DNA of 64,000 bases. Source: Hydrogenophaga sp. Root209 (GTDB lineage: Bacteria > Pseudomonadota > Gammaproteobacteria > Burkholderiales > Burkholderiaceae_C). A model generated the notes under the pieces. That model was not told the DNA's origin and made no database searches. It saw only the letters and a program-made list of their open reading frames with translations. The stretch spans positions 326,900 through 390,899 of the forward strand of contig NZ_LMIE01000012.1 of NCBI RefSeq assembly GCF_001428625.1, in the 5' to 3' direction. The position numbers and the translations under genes were made by a program. Below are positions 55,256-64,000 of the stretch, in pieces (positions within the stretch are counted from its first letter, which is position 1; each line of letters begins with the position of its first letter).

Positions 55256-56368
55256 GTGAGCCAGCTGTTTTCTGCTTTCGACCTCGGTCCGCTGCGGTTG
55301 AAAAACCGCATCGTGATCGCCCCCATGTGCCAGTACTCGGCCGAGCACGGCAACGCCACCGACTGGCACCTGATCCACCTGGGCCACCTCGCGCTCTCGG
55401 GCGCGGGCCTGCTGATCCTGGAGGCCACGGCGGTCACGCCCGAAGGCCGCATCTCACCGACCGACCTGGGCTTGTGGAACGAGGCGAATGAACACGCGCT
55501 GGGCGAGGTGCTGAACAAGGTGCGCAAGCACTCGTCCATGCCGATCGCCATCCAGCTCTCGCACGCCGGGCGCAAGGCGTCGAGCCGGACGCCGTGGGAA
55601 GGCGGCCAGCTCATCGCGCCCGACGACGGTGGCTGGGAAACGCTGGCGCCCTCGGCCATTCCCCACCTCACGCACGAGGCACCGCCGCACGCGCTCGATG
55701 TGTCGGGTCTGGAGCGCATCAAGCAAGCGTTTGTGGATGCAGCGCTGCGCGCACAACGCATCGGCATCGACGCCATCGAACTGCACGCGGCCCACGGCTA
55801 CCTGCTGCACCAGTTCCTCTCGCCGATCTCCAACCAGCGCATCGACGAATACGGGGGCTCGCTGGAGAACCGCATGCGCTTCCCGCTGGCGGTGTTCGAG
55901 GCGGTGCGCGCCGCGCTGCCGGCCAACATGGCGCTGGGCATGCGCCTCTCCGGCACCGACTGGGTGGACGGCGGGTGGGACGCGGCGCAAAGCGTGGCGT
56001 TTGGCCATGAACTCAAGGCGCGCGGTTGCCACTTCATGCACGTCTCCAGCGCCGGCATCTCGCCGCTGCAGCAGATTCCACTCGGCCCCAACTACCAGGT
56101 GCCGCTGGCCGAGCAGGTCAAGCGCGAGGTGGGCCTGCCCACGATCGCCGTGGGCCTGGTGACCGAGCCCGAGCAGGCCGAAGAGATCATCGCCAGCGGC
56201 CGCGCCGACTGCGTGGCCCTGGCGCGCGCCATGCTGTTCGACCCGCGCTGGCCCTGGCACGCCGCCGCGAAGCTGGGCGCCCAGGTGGACGCACCGCCTC
56301 AGTACTGGCGCAGCCAGCCACGAGGCATGAGCCAGCTGTTTGGTGACGTGAAGATCGGCCAGCGCTGA
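55256..56368 (+). CDS. NADH:flavin oxidoreductase, Old Yellow Enzyme (YqjM-like)
   Basis: 370 residues from a GTG with AAGGAA six bases before it. LFSAFDLGPLRLKNRIVIAP, then MCQYSAEHGNATDWHLIHLG, marks the YqjM-type class with its active-site Cys. IELHAAHGYLLHQFLSPISN supplies the substrate-binding His pair. The FMN enzyme reduces activated alkenes with NAD(P)H. Its last 70 bp overlap, in the opposite direction, the end of the DUF2917 gene. Confidence 0.93.
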   Translation: MSQLFSAFDLGPLRLKNRIVIAPMCQYSAEHGNATDWHLIHLGHLALSGAGLLILEATAVTPEGRISPTDLGLWNEANEHALGEVLNKVRKHSSMPIAIQLSHAGRKASSRTPWEGGQLIAPDDGGWETLAPSAIPHLTHEAPPHALDVSGLERIKQAFVDAALRAQRIGIDAIELHAAHGYLLHQFLSPISNQRIDEYGGSLENRMRFPLAVFEAVRAALPANMALGMRLSGTDWVDGGWDAAQSVAFGHELKARGCHFMHVSSAGISPLQQIPLGPNYQVPLAEQVKREVGLPTIAVGLVTEPEQAEEIIASGRADCVALARAMLFDPRWPWHAAAKLGAQVDAPPQYWRSQPRGMSQLFGDVKIGQR

Positions 56369-56613
56369 GGCGCTCCGGTGCGTGCAGTCCGCACTGGTTC
56401 ATGCAGGCGGATCACGGTGCTGTCGAGTGCCTGCACCAGCACACGGCCCGGCTGGATACAGGTGTGGCACTGGCCCGAGGTCAGCAAGATGTCGTGCGGG
56501 TGGTGATCGTGCGTCACCCAGGCCGTTCCCTCGGCGCATTCGATGCGCCAGCCCAAGGGTTTGTTGATCGCGTGCAGGGCCGACTTCGGCAGTGAGATGA
56601 ATTCGGTGGTCAT
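56299..56613 (-). CDS. DUF2917-domain protein
   Basis: 104 residues from the ATG at 56613, overlapping the sterol desaturase stop (ATGA). FISLPKSALHAINKPLGWRI and CAEGTAWVTHDHHPHDILLT match DUF2917, a small cupin-like family of unknown function common in Burkholderiales. The C-terminus runs 70 bp into the 3' end of the convergent flavin oxidoreductase gene; the last 25 residues are therefore an antisense reading of that gene and may be an extension past an older stop. Confidence 0.8.
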   Translation of the reverse strand: MTTEFISLPKSALHAINKPLGWRIECAEGTAWVTHDHHPHDILLTSGQCHTCIQPGRVLVQALDSTVIRLHEPVRTARTGAPQRWPIFTSPNSWLMPRGWLRQY

Positions 56614-57392
56614 GGCGTCAAGCCTCCAGGGGTGGGGTGTTCGATCGGTTGGCGCACTCGCCCGCGAGCGGTGGACACGTCGCGAAAGGCCAGCATTTCG
56701 GTGAGGCGCGCGGAAGCACCGTCGTGAAAGCCCTGTTCGGGCCAGGGCGCGTTCACAGGCCCGTTGCGGAAGGTGCCGAACACGATGTCCCACAGCGGCA
56801 GGTCGGCGTAGTTGTGCGCGTGCACGCCGCGCTGGTGGTGAATGGCATGGCTCTCGGGCCGCTGGATCAGGTAGCCCAGCCAGCGCGGCGTGCGCATCCG
56901 GGCGTGTTCGAACACCGAGAGAAAGGCGAGCACCGCCACCGCCCACGCACCCGCCTCGGGGCTCAGGCCGAGCAGCGGAAACAGCACGATGCTGGACAGC
57001 GTGGTGAAGAGCGCTGCGTCCAGCGGGTGCAGGTAGAAGGCGCCCCAGGCGTCAAGCGTCTCCGCACTGTGGTGCATCTGATGCCCCAGGCGCCACAGCG
57101 CGTTGAAACGGTGAGCGCTGCGGTGATACACGTAGTGGAAGAACTCGTAAACCAGCACGCCCACCGCCGCGCCACCCGCCGTGCCGAGCGCTGCACCGTC
57201 GAACACATGAAGGCCACCGAAGTAACTGCCCCAGAGCAAGCCGATCCACAGCGTGAACCCGACGTTGGCGACGGAGACGAGCAACGACCGCGAGCGCCAC
57301 CAGCGCGTGCGGCTGGTGCCAGCGGGGGTGGCGAAGTCGAGCAACAGAAAGATGGGCAGGACCGCCAGGGTGAAGATTTCGGGCCAGGACAC
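56610..57392 (-). CDS. Sterol desaturase/fatty acid hydroxylase family protein
   Basis: 260 residues with four to five hydrophobic helices. The three His clusters that bind the di-iron centre are present: HYVYHRSAH near residue 86, HQMHHSAE near 104 and HAIHHQRGVHAHNYAD near 183. Such membrane enzymes hydroxylate or desaturate lipids with O2. It is coupled to the DUF2917 gene and diverges from the GlxA-type regulator with a 121-bp gap. Substrate unknown; bacterial members seldom act on sterols. Confidence 0.9.
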   Translation of the reverse strand: MSWPEIFTLAVLPIFLLLDFATPAGTSRTRWWRSRSLLVSVANVGFTLWIGLLWGSYFGGLHVFDGAALGTAGGAAVGVLVYEFFHYVYHRSAHRFNALWRLGHQMHHSAETLDAWGAFYLHPLDAALFTTLSSIVLFPLLGLSPEAGAWAVAVLAFLSVFEHARMRTPRWLGYLIQRPESHAIHHQRGVHAHNYADLPLWDIVFGTFRNGPVNAPWPEQGFHDGASARLTEMLAFRDVSTARGRVRQPIEHPTPGGLTP

Positions 57393-57513
57393 GGCGTTCT
57401 CCAGAGGTGTGAAACAGGAAGGTGGGTTCTAGAATCGGAATCGATCAGTGACTGTAGGAAGACCGGCCGTTTTCACCTGCAGCCAAAACCGACACCCACC
57501 CGACAAAATCGCC

Positions 57514-58563
57514 ATGTCAAACCCCGACGGCGCTCCCCTGCTCGCCACCGTTGCCATCCTGGCAATGCCCGACGTCACGGCCTCGGTGCTGTTCGGGTTG
57601 AGCGACATGTTCGTGGGCGTGGGACGTGATTGGCCTTGGGTGATCGAGGGCCGTCCCGGCGCCCCGCTGCTGCGGGTGCAAATCGTCTCGGCCGACGGCC
57701 GACCGCTCACCATCGCCAACGGCGTGCACGTGGTGCCAGACGCTTCGCTCGCCGACGCAGCGCCGCCGCAGGTGATCTGCGTTCCGGAGGTGTTTCTGCT
57801 GCCGGACGCCGACCTGCGCGGCCGCTTCCAGATTGAAGTGGCCTGGCTGCGCGAGGCGCATGCCCGGGGCGCCGTGGTGGCCGCTGCCTGTTCGGGCGCG
57901 CTGCTCCTGGCCGAGGCCGGCCTGCTCGAAGGCGAAGACGCCACCACCCACTGGGCCTACTGCGATGCGCTGGCGCAGCGGCATCCCGGCATTCGCCTGC
58001 ACCGCCAGCGCGCGCTGGTCACCGCGGGTGAAGGCCAGCGGCTCGTGATGGCCGGTGGCGGAACATCGTGGCAAGACCTGGCGCTCTACCTGATCGCGCG
58101 GCTGGCGGGCATGGAAGCGGCCATGCAGATGGCGCGCCTGTACCTGATCGACTGGCACGAGCGCGGCCAGCAACCCTTTGCCCGGTTATCGGCCAGTCGG
58201 CAATCGGACGACGCGGTCATCACACGCTGCCAGCTCTGGGCGGCCGAGCACTACCGCGAGCCCAGCCCGGTCGCGGCGATGACGCGTCTTTCCGGCCTCG
58301 CCGAGCGCTCCTTTGTGCGCCGCTTCCAGCAGGCCACGGGCCTGTCACCGCTGCAATACGTGCACCACATCCGGCTTGAAGAGGCCAAGCAATTGCTGGA
58401 AGCCAGCGTCGACTCGATCGAGGCCGTGGCCGAGCAGGTGGGTTATGAGGATGCGGGCTACTTCGCACGTCTGTTCAAGCGCGAGGTCAACCTCACGCCG
58501 GCGCAGTACCGCAAGCGCTTCGCGGGCCTGCGCGAGGTGCTGCAGCAGGGTCGCGCAGCCTAG
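57514..58563 (+). CDS. GlxA-type transcriptional regulator (DJ-1/PfpI plus AraC)
   Basis: 349 residues from the ATG at 57514. The N-terminal amidotransferase-like domain (about 10-200) has VVAAACSGALLLAEAGLLEG with Cys in the nucleophile elbow. A C-terminal AraC pair of helix-turn-helices (about 230-335) has LSGLAERSFVRRFQQATGLS and VGYEDAGYFARLFKREV. GlxA-like regulators usually activate genes for nitrogen compound uptake or breakdown. Neighbouring candidates are the desaturase gene and the convergent TRAP/hydantoinase operon. Confidence 0.92.
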   Translation: MSNPDGAPLLATVAILAMPDVTASVLFGLSDMFVGVGRDWPWVIEGRPGAPLLRVQIVSADGRPLTIANGVHVVPDASLADAAPPQVICVPEVFLLPDADLRGRFQIEVAWLREAHARGAVVAAACSGALLLAEAGLLEGEDATTHWAYCDALAQRHPGIRLHRQRALVTAGEGQRLVMAGGGTSWQDLALYLIARLAGMEAAMQMARLYLIDWHERGQQPFARLSASRQSDDAVITRCQLWAAEHYREPSPVAAMTRLSGLAERSFVRRFQQATGLSPLQYVHHIRLEEAKQLLEASVDSIEAVAEQVGYEDAGYFARLFKREVNLTPAQYRKRFAGLREVLQQGRAA

Positions 58564-58610
58564 GCCCGCCGGGGCGTCTCGCTCGTCACCATGAACGCGC
58601 CGGCGCGCTG

Positions 58611-59921
58611 CTAGCCCGCGCCGGTCGTCAGACGGTTGGGCAGCCACAGCACCAGATCGGGCGCCGCGAGCAGCAGGAACACGAACAGAATCATGATGGT
58701 GAGATAGGGCAGCGCATAGCGGGCGATGCGGCCGAGTTCCAGGCCCGTGAGCCCCTGCAGCATGAACAGGTTGAACCCCACCGGTGGGGTGATCTGGGCC
58801 ATCTCGATCACGATCACCAGGAAGATGCCGAACCAGATCGGATCGAAGCCGGCGGCCTTGACGATGGGCAGCACGATGGGCAGCGTGAGCACCATCATCG
58901 AGAAGCCGTCGAGGAAACAGCCGATCACCAGATAGAGCACGATCAGCACCGCGATGAGCGCCAGCGGCGCCAGCTCGAAAGCCGTCACCCACGTGCTGAT
59001 GGCGCGCGGAATACCCAGGAAGGCCGCGGCGCTGGCCAGGATCGAGGCGCCCAGCAGGATCAACGCGATCATGGCGCAGGTCTGTACCGCACCCATCGCG
59101 ATGTCACGCAGCGATTGCCGCGTGAGACCCCCTTGGAAGTGCGCGATCAAAGCGGCGCCGAGCACGCCCACCGCCGCGCTTTCGGACGGCGTTGCGATGC
59201 CGGTGTACATGGAGCCGAGGATGGCCACGATGAGCAGCAGCACCGGCGCCAGGTCCCGCAGTGCGTGGAACCGTTCGCCCCAGGTGGCACGGCGGGATGT
59301 TTCGTCGTGGGGCACCAGCGCGGGGTTCAGCGTGGCCTGGATCATGATCCAGGCCATGAAACACCCCGCCAGCAGGATGCCGGGCACCACGCCGGCCATG
59401 AACATCTTGAGCACCGACACGTCGCCCAGCACGCCGTAGATGATCATGATGTTGGACGGCGGAATCAGGAAGCCCAGCGTGCCCGCGCCCGCGAGGCTGC
59501 CGACCGCAATCGATTTGCCGTAGCCGCGCCGCTCCAGTTCCGTCAGCGAAATCCGGCCCACCACCTGCGTGGTGGCGGCCGACGAACCCGAGATCGCCGC
59601 GAAGATCGTGGAGCCGAACACGTTCACATGCAGCAGGCGGCCCGGCAGCAACGAGGCCCAGGGCGCCAGGCCATTGAACAGCGACTGCGACAGGCGCGTG
59701 CGGAACAGGATCTCGCCCATGACGATGAACATGGGCAGCGACAGCAGTTCCTGGGTGGTCAGGATGTTCCAGGTGTACTGCGCGAGCAGCTTGTCGAGCG
59801 GGATGTCGCGAAACAGCGCGAGCATGGCGGTGCCGGTGGCGCCCAGGCCCAGCCCGATCCAGACACCACTGCCCAGGAACGCGATCAGCAAGGCGCCGAG
59901 TGTGAGTACGACTGCAAGCAT
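58611..59921 (-). CDS. TRAP transporter large permease (DctM)
   Basis: 436 residues from the ATG at 59921, nearly all hydrophobic (about 12 helices). SLPMFIVMGEILFRTRLSQS, AISGSSAATTQVVGRI and GFLIPPSNIMIIYGVLGDVS are DctM signatures. It uses the sodium or proton gradient to move a carboxylate delivered by the DctP receptor. It starts 8 bp after the small permease. The nearby hydantoinase genes suggest a cyclic amide or its acid as cargo. Confidence 0.93.
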   Translation of the reverse strand: MLAVVLTLGALLIAFLGSGVWIGLGLGATGTAMLALFRDIPLDKLLAQYTWNILTTQELLSLPMFIVMGEILFRTRLSQSLFNGLAPWASLLPGRLLHVNVFGSTIFAAISGSSAATTQVVGRISLTELERRGYGKSIAVGSLAGAGTLGFLIPPSNIMIIYGVLGDVSVLKMFMAGVVPGILLAGCFMAWIMIQATLNPALVPHDETSRRATWGERFHALRDLAPVLLLIVAILGSMYTGIATPSESAAVGVLGAALIAHFQGGLTRQSLRDIAMGAVQTCAMIALILLGASILASAAAFLGIPRAISTWVTAFELAPLALIAVLIVLYLVIGCFLDGFSMMVLTLPIVLPIVKAAGFDPIWFGIFLVIVIEMAQITPPVGFNLFMLQGLTGLELGRIARYALPYLTIMILFVFLLLAAPDLVLWLPNRLTTGAG

Positions 59922-59929
59922 GGGGGTTC

Positions 59930-60517
59930 CTATTCCAGTGGGGCGGTGGGTTTCATGCGGCCGTCTTCCAGCGGCAGGCCGGCCAGTGCCTGGATCAGGC
60001 GGGCCAGCAACTGCAGCGCGAGCAGAAGAATGCCGAAGGTCACCGCGAGTTGCGGCATCCACAGCAGCGTCCCGCTTTCGGCCGAGACCTGGCCCGAAAC
60101 GAACGAGGTCCAGGTGAAGCGGGCCATGGAGTAGCTCAGGAACGACACCGACAGCAAGCCGATAAGGGAGGTGAGGGCCTCCAGAGCGCGCCTTGCGCCA
60201 GGGCCCAGGCGGCACAGCAAGAGCTGAACCCGGATGTGACCGCCCGTGCGCAGCGTCATGGCGGCGCCGAAAGTGAAGCTGGCCGCCATCAGATAGGAGC
60301 AGTACTCCCAGGTGTGCGGAAGACCGCCGGGCAGCGCCGGAAACACGTTGGAGAGTGCTCGCACCGCCAGCTCGGCCACCATCAGCGCGATCAGCGTGGC
60401 CAGGCAGGCCACGCCGATCCAGCCGTCCCATTGCGACAGGCTCTCGATGCCTTGCAGCAGCTTCGATACCGCGACCGGGGCGGGTCGCCTGGCAGCGAGC
60501 GGCGCGGTCCCGATCAT
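59930..60517 (-). CDS. TRAP transporter small permease (DctQ)
   Basis: 195 residues from the ATG at 60517, overlapping the receptor stop (ATGA). Four hydrophobic helices are visible, with ALPGGLPHTWEYCSYLMAAS and FGAAMTLRTGGHIRVQLLL, typical of DctQ. It bridges the large permease and the periplasmic receptor. Confidence 0.9.
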   Translation of the reverse strand: MIGTAPLAARRPAPVAVSKLLQGIESLSQWDGWIGVACLATLIALMVAELAVRALSNVFPALPGGLPHTWEYCSYLMAASFTFGAAMTLRTGGHIRVQLLLCRLGPGARRALEALTSLIGLLSVSFLSYSMARFTWTSFVSGQVSAESGTLLWMPQLAVTFGILLLALQLLARLIQALAGLPLEDGRMKPTAPLE

Positions 60518-61509
60518 CGCTTGAGCTCGGCGAGGTAGGCCGTCAGAGGCTGCTTCGACGCAGGCACGTTCTTCTCGAACGCCTGCAGCAGGCCCGAGGT
60601 GCGTCGGCGCATCTCTGCGTTCATGGCGGCCGAGACCGGCATCACTTCCATGCCCATGCTCTTGAGCTTGGCCAGGCTGTCGCTGTCGACCTTGCTGGTC
60701 TGCGCCCAGAACAGCGGCTCGAGGCGGTTGGCAATTTGCGTCATGGCTGTCTGCTGCGCGAGCGTGAGCTTCTTCCAGACATCCAGGTTGATGTTGACCA
60801 TCTGGGAGATCCAGGTGTGGTTGGTCGGGTAGGCGTACTTGACGAACTCCCACAGGCGGCCGTCCACACCCGACACCGCCGACGTCATGACGCCGGAGAT
60901 GGTGCCGGAGGCCAGCGCGGGAATGGTTTCCACCCAGGGGATGAGCACCGGCGTGATGCCCACCGCGCTGCAGAGGTCCTGCACGTTGCGGTCGGACACG
61001 CGGACCTTGCTGTTGCGCAGGCCTTCGAGGTTGTCGGCCTTGACCTTGGAGAACAGGTACTGCGACGGCCAGGGAACCATGTAGAGGATCTTCTGGTTGT
61101 TCTTGGCCGCGGCGGCATCGAACAGGGGCCTCAGGTGGCGGTGCAGCGCCCGCAGCTCGTCGAGACTGCTGACGAGAAACGGCGAAGTCTCCGCCGCAAA
61201 GATCGGCTCGTCGCCCGCTTGCTGCGAGGCGTGGATGTCGGCCATGCCCACCAGCCCGTCGCGCACGGCCCGCAGGTGATCCGGACCCTTGAAGCCCAGC
61301 GCGCCGCCGGAGTGCACGGTGATCTTCACCTCACCCGACGTGGCGGCGAGCACCTCGGCTGCGTAGCGCTTGGCGTTCTCGGTGTGGAAGCTGCCATCGG
61401 GCAGCACGGTGGACAGATCGATGGAGGTCGCCGCATGGGCGGGGCGGCTGGCACCCAGCAGCGTGGCGGTGGACAGCGTGAGCGCGGAAAACTGACGTCG
61501 TGTGAGCAT
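60514..61509 (-). CDS. TRAP transporter substrate-binding protein (DctP), Tat signal
   Basis: 331 residues from the ATG at 61509; an upstream open frame to 62106 is a shadow of the hydantoinase gene. MLTRRQFSALTLSTATLLGA is a twin-arginine signal peptide with cleavage near AHA-ATSID. VKITVHSGGALGFKGPDHLR and RNSKVRVSDRNVQDLCSAVG, with an Arg for the carboxylate, are DctP features. Export by Tat, in a folded state, is seen in some receptors. It lies 26 bp after the HyuB gene. Confidence 0.92.
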   Translation of the reverse strand: MLTRRQFSALTLSTATLLGASRPAHAATSIDLSTVLPDGSFHTENAKRYAAEVLAATSGEVKITVHSGGALGFKGPDHLRAVRDGLVGMADIHASQQAGDEPIFAAETSPFLVSSLDELRALHRHLRPLFDAAAAKNNQKILYMVPWPSQYLFSKVKADNLEGLRNSKVRVSDRNVQDLCSAVGITPVLIPWVETIPALASGTISGVMTSAVSGVDGRLWEFVKYAYPTNHTWISQMVNINLDVWKKLTLAQQTAMTQIANRLEPLFWAQTSKVDSDSLAKLKSMGMEVMPVSAAMNAEMRRRTSGLLQAFEKNVPASKQPLTAYLAELKR

Positions 61510-61535
61510 GATGGGCCTTTGGTTGAGGGGAAGAA

Positions 61536-63185
61536 TCAGCAGGGGAGTGACACGGTGAGGGGCGACGATGCGCGAAGCAGCCCGTCGGCAAGATCCGCTT
61601 CGACCTGTGATGGCGGGCGCTTGCGGGGGTCCCCGCTGCCGCCACCACCGGGCGTCTGAATGACCAGGCGTTGACCCGGCGCGATCTCCTGCACGCCCTT
61701 GCCGCGCAGCGTCTGGCCGGTTGAAAGACCAATGAAGCCGGCCGCGCCGTTGCCGCCACCATCGCGGCCGCGCGGCGGATGGGCGATGCGGTCGAAAGAG
61801 GCGAGGATCTCGAACGGCTTGCCGCAGGTGGATTCCACCTCGATCACCTGGCCGAGTCCGCCGCGCTGTTCGCCATCGCCGCCGGAGCCTTCCCGCAGCT
61901 CCTTGCGCCAGAAGATCAGCGGCGTCTGCGTCTCGGCGATCTCCACCGGCGTGCCGTTCAGATTGGTGGGAAACGCCGTGGCGGAGAGGCCGTCCTTGCG
62001 CTCGCGCGCGCCGGTGCCCCCATTGCTGGTGAAGCCCATGGTGAAGCCGTAGCGCCCCTGGGCGGCATCGGCGGTGGGCCCACGCAGCGTGAGCAGCCAC
62101 ACGCACGACGCGCCTTCGGCCGGCACGCGCTCCGGCATGATCTGGCGCAGACAGCCGAAGACCACGTCGGGCAGCATCTGGCCGATGACGTGGCGCGTGG
62201 ACACCGGCGCGGGCGCGGGCGCATTGAGCACGCAGCCCTCGGGCGCGGAAACGGAAAACACCGACAGCGAGCCCGAGTTGTTCGGGATGTCGCCGGCCAC
62301 CGCGCAGGCCAGGCCGAACATGGTGTACGCGGCGGCGTAGTTGATGGGCACGTTGATGCCGCGCGTCGACATGGGCGAGGTCCCGGTGTAGTCCACGTGA
62401 ATGCCATCGCCTGACACGGTGAGGCTGGCCACGAGATCGATGGGTTCGTCGTAGCCGTCGACGGTCATGCGGTTGGTCCAGGTGCCCTGGGGCAGTTGGC
62501 GCACGGCGTCGAGCACGGCGGCGCGCGAACGCTCCACGATGAAGTCCGCCAGCGAATCGAGTGTGTCGAGCCTGAACTCCGTCATCATTTCAACGAGCCG
62601 TTTGCACGCCACGTCGTTGCACGAGGCGAGCGCGTAGGTGTCGCCTTCGGTTTCCATCGGCTGGCGCGTGTTCGCGGCGAGCATGGCCATCAGGGTTTCA
62701 TTGGGCTGGCCCTGCGAGAACAGCTTGAGCATGGGAATGAACAGGCCCTCCATGTGCACGTCGGTGCCGTCGGGGCCGAAGCCCAGGCCGCCGATGTCCA
62801 TCACGTGGCTGGTGGCGCAGAACAGCGCGACCGGCTTGCCGGCAAGGAAGCAGGGCGTCACCACGACGAAGTCGTTCAGGTGCCCGGTGCCCTTCCAGGG
62901 GTCGTTGGTGATGAAGACATCGCCTTCGCGCATGTTGCTCAGCGGGTATTTGCCGAGAAAGTGCTTGACGGATTCGGCCATGGTGTTGACGTGGCCCGGT
63001 GCGCCGGTGATGGCTTGCGCCAGCATGCGACCCCGGGTGTCGAACACGCCGGCTGAGAGGTCGCTGCACTCACGCACGATGGCGCTGAAGGCGGTGCGCA
63101 GCAGCACCTGGGCCTGCTCCTCCACGGTGGCAATGAGGCGCTGCCACATCAGTTGATGTTCGATGGCGGTTCGGTTGCTGTTCAT
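61536..63185 (-). CDS. Hydantoinase B/oxoprolinase family subunit (HyuB)
   Basis: 549 residues, the usual length. QVLLRTAFSAIVRECSDLSA, ITGAPGHVNTMAESVKHFLG, VFITNDPWKGTGHLNDFVVV and the later SNGGTGARERKDGLSATAFP match the B subunit of ATP-dependent N-methylhydantoinase, 5-oxoprolinase or acetone-carboxylase-like enzymes. It works with HyuA, whose stop overlaps this start. In many TRAP-linked cases the true substrate is a cyclic imide or amide, unknown here. Confidence 0.92.
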   Translation of the reverse strand: MNSNRTAIEHQLMWQRLIATVEEQAQVLLRTAFSAIVRECSDLSAGVFDTRGRMLAQAITGAPGHVNTMAESVKHFLGKYPLSNMREGDVFITNDPWKGTGHLNDFVVVTPCFLAGKPVALFCATSHVMDIGGLGFGPDGTDVHMEGLFIPMLKLFSQGQPNETLMAMLAANTRQPMETEGDTYALASCNDVACKRLVEMMTEFRLDTLDSLADFIVERSRAAVLDAVRQLPQGTWTNRMTVDGYDEPIDLVASLTVSGDGIHVDYTGTSPMSTRGINVPINYAAAYTMFGLACAVAGDIPNNSGSLSVFSVSAPEGCVLNAPAPAPVSTRHVIGQMLPDVVFGCLRQIMPERVPAEGASCVWLLTLRGPTADAAQGRYGFTMGFTSNGGTGARERKDGLSATAFPTNLNGTPVEIAETQTPLIFWRKELREGSGGDGEQRGGLGQVIEVESTCGKPFEILASFDRIAHPPRGRDGGGNGAAGFIGLSTGQTLRGKGVQEIAPGQRLVIQTPGGGGSGDPRKRPPSQVEADLADGLLRASSPLTVSLPC

Positions 63186-64000
63186 GCGTTCACCTGAGTT
63201 TTCAGTTGGCGGTCAAGGACGAGATTGCCGTGGCGGTCCACCTGCGCGCCGAACGAGGCAGACACGAAGGTGGTGGTCTGGGGTTCCGTGATCAAAGCCG
63301 GTCCTTGGATGAGCTGCCCCATGTGCAGTTGCGCGCGCTCGAACACCGGAATGGCGATGCGCTGTGCCGTGCTGCCGTCGAAGTAGTCGCGGTGCCCGGT
63401 GGGAATGGGAGGCGTGTGGCTGACAGCGGCGTCCGCTGACGGTGCGCTGGCTTCGGGATGGGTCGTCACCAGAACGGACCAAGTGAGTATTTCCACCTGC
63501 GCACCCGGAATCGCGCGTCCGAAAAGCTTGATGTACGCCGACTCGAAGGAGCGGCCCAGCAGCGCCACGTCGGCATCGGTCAATCGGTGTTTCGACGCCG
63601 GGATGGCGATCTCATGACCCTGGCCCACGTACCGCATGTAGGCGGTGCGCTGCGTGATCAAGGGTTGGTCGGGCGCGCCTTGCCGCACCAGTTGCACCGC
63701 CTCGGCGGCCATCCGGCCCAGCATCCCCTCAGTCTGTTCCACGTCCAGGACACCCAGCAGCGAGTGGCGGCTGCGCACCACCTCGTAGGAAATGGGCGCA
63801 CGCAGGAAGCCGATGGCGGAGCCCACACCGGCATGGGGTGGCACCAGGATGCGCTGGACGCCTGTCTTTTCGGCCACCCGGGCCACATGCAGTGGCGCCG
63901 CACCGCCGAACGCAATGAGTGTGTGGTTGCCGATCGTTTTGCCTTTCTCGATGGCGTGCACGCGCGCAGCGTTGGCCATGCTTTCGCACACCATTTCGTG
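63182..64000 (-). CDS. Hydantoinase A/oxoprolinase family subunit (HyuA), cut by the window end
   Basis: Only the C-terminal part, about 270 residues, is inside the window; the 5' end lies beyond 64000. LIAFGGAAPLHVARVAEKTG, VPPHAGVGSAIGFLRAPISY and the closing VLDRQLKTQV region belong to the actin-like ATPase subunit that activates the ring with ATP. The stop overlaps the HyuB start (ATGA). It is the most upstream visible gene of the TRAP/hydantoinase operon. Confidence 0.9.
   Translation of the reverse strand, partial: HEMVCESMANAARVHAIEKGKTIGNHTLIAFGGAAPLHVARVAEKTGVQRILVPPHAGVGSAIGFLRAPISYEVVRSRHSLLGVLDVEQTEGMLGRMAAEAVQLVRQGAPDQPLITQRTAYMRYVGQGHEIAIPASKHRLTDADVALLGRSFESAYIKLFGRAIPGAQVEILTWSVLVTTHPEASAPSADAAVSHTPPIPTGHRDYFDGSTAQRIAIPVFERAQLHMGQLIQGPALITEPQTTTFVSASFGAQVDRHGNLVLDRQLKTQVNA

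Noticed and set aside
60514-62106. 530-residue start for the TRAP receptor
   Set aside because: The added 199 residues are an out-of-frame reading of the HyuB gene, and the Tat signal peptide marks the true start at 61509.

Overview
The window is high-G+C DNA whose gene content fits a betaproteobacterium of the order Burkholderiales, probably Comamonadaceae and perhaps Hydrogenophaga-like. The evidence is a Bug-type tricarboxylate receptor, complete Liv and TRAP transporters, hydantoinase genes, several acyl-CoA modules, and the short palindromic repeat families common in that group (cores TTCGACAAGCTCAGG, CCCTCTCCC/GGGAGAGGG and CTTACTTTCTTTTG). The assignment is inference; no rRNA or tRNA gene is present to settle it.

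Layout. 0-2.3 kb: repeats and an ATM1-type ABC exporter. 2.3-9.2 kb: an acyl-CoA module (IclR regulator, Bug receptor, class III CoA-transferase, MaoC-type hydratase, CoA ligase, two hotdog thioesterases), with one dyad, TTGT-N6-ACAA, upstream of three of its transcripts. 9.3-11.4 kb: a glutamine amidotransferase, a hydrolase relic and a membrane-anchored TIR protein. 11.5-21.3 kb: an AtuA pair with a crotonase, divergent from livHMGF, a long-chain acyl-CoA ligase and livK, closed by a good terminator. 21.3-22.8 kb: a nucleotidyltransferase and a DUF2784 membrane protein. 22.8-32.2 kb: a lower-G+C defence island (Vsr, 5mC methyltransferase, GHKL ATPase, Z1 helicase, PD-(D/E)XK protein, AIPR). 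32.2-33.6 kb: a thioesterase fragment, an EthD protein and a YedK/HMCES protein. 33.8-39.7 kb: five overlapping signalling genes (REC-HD-GYP, PAS kinase, REC, HDOD, REC). 39.9-44.1 kb: two paralogous trypsin-TPR proteins, one with all three catalytic residues replaced. 44.1-53.4 kb: an atu-like operon for acyclic terpenoid (citronellate/geranyl-CoA) degradation under a TetR regulator. 53.5-58.6 kb: saccharopine-dehydrogenase-like enzyme, PGDYG-like protein, Old Yellow Enzyme, DUF2917 protein, sterol desaturase-like protein and a GlxA-type regulator. 58.6-64 kb: a TRAP transporter with hydantoinase/oxoprolinase subunits, the last cut by the window end.

Much of the window imports organic acids and handles them as CoA thioesters. 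The Liv transporter plus ligase would import and activate branched or long-chain acids. The atu-like operon supplies dehydrogenase, biotin-dependent carboxylase, hydratase and short-chain dehydrogenase. The TRAP system sits with hydantoinase subunits that probably open the imported ring compound.

The two strongest signals are these. First, the six-gene island matches the MORC-related GHKL restriction-modification systems predicted by Iyer, Abhiman and Aravind (2008), so it is not a wholly new system, but its mechanism is little known. Second, palindromic repeats have inserted in frame into adjacent enzymes of the atu-like operon (both carboxylase subunits and an acyl-CoA dehydrogenase), apparently adding 29-36 residues to each without breaking the reading frame, much like Rickettsia palindromic elements.
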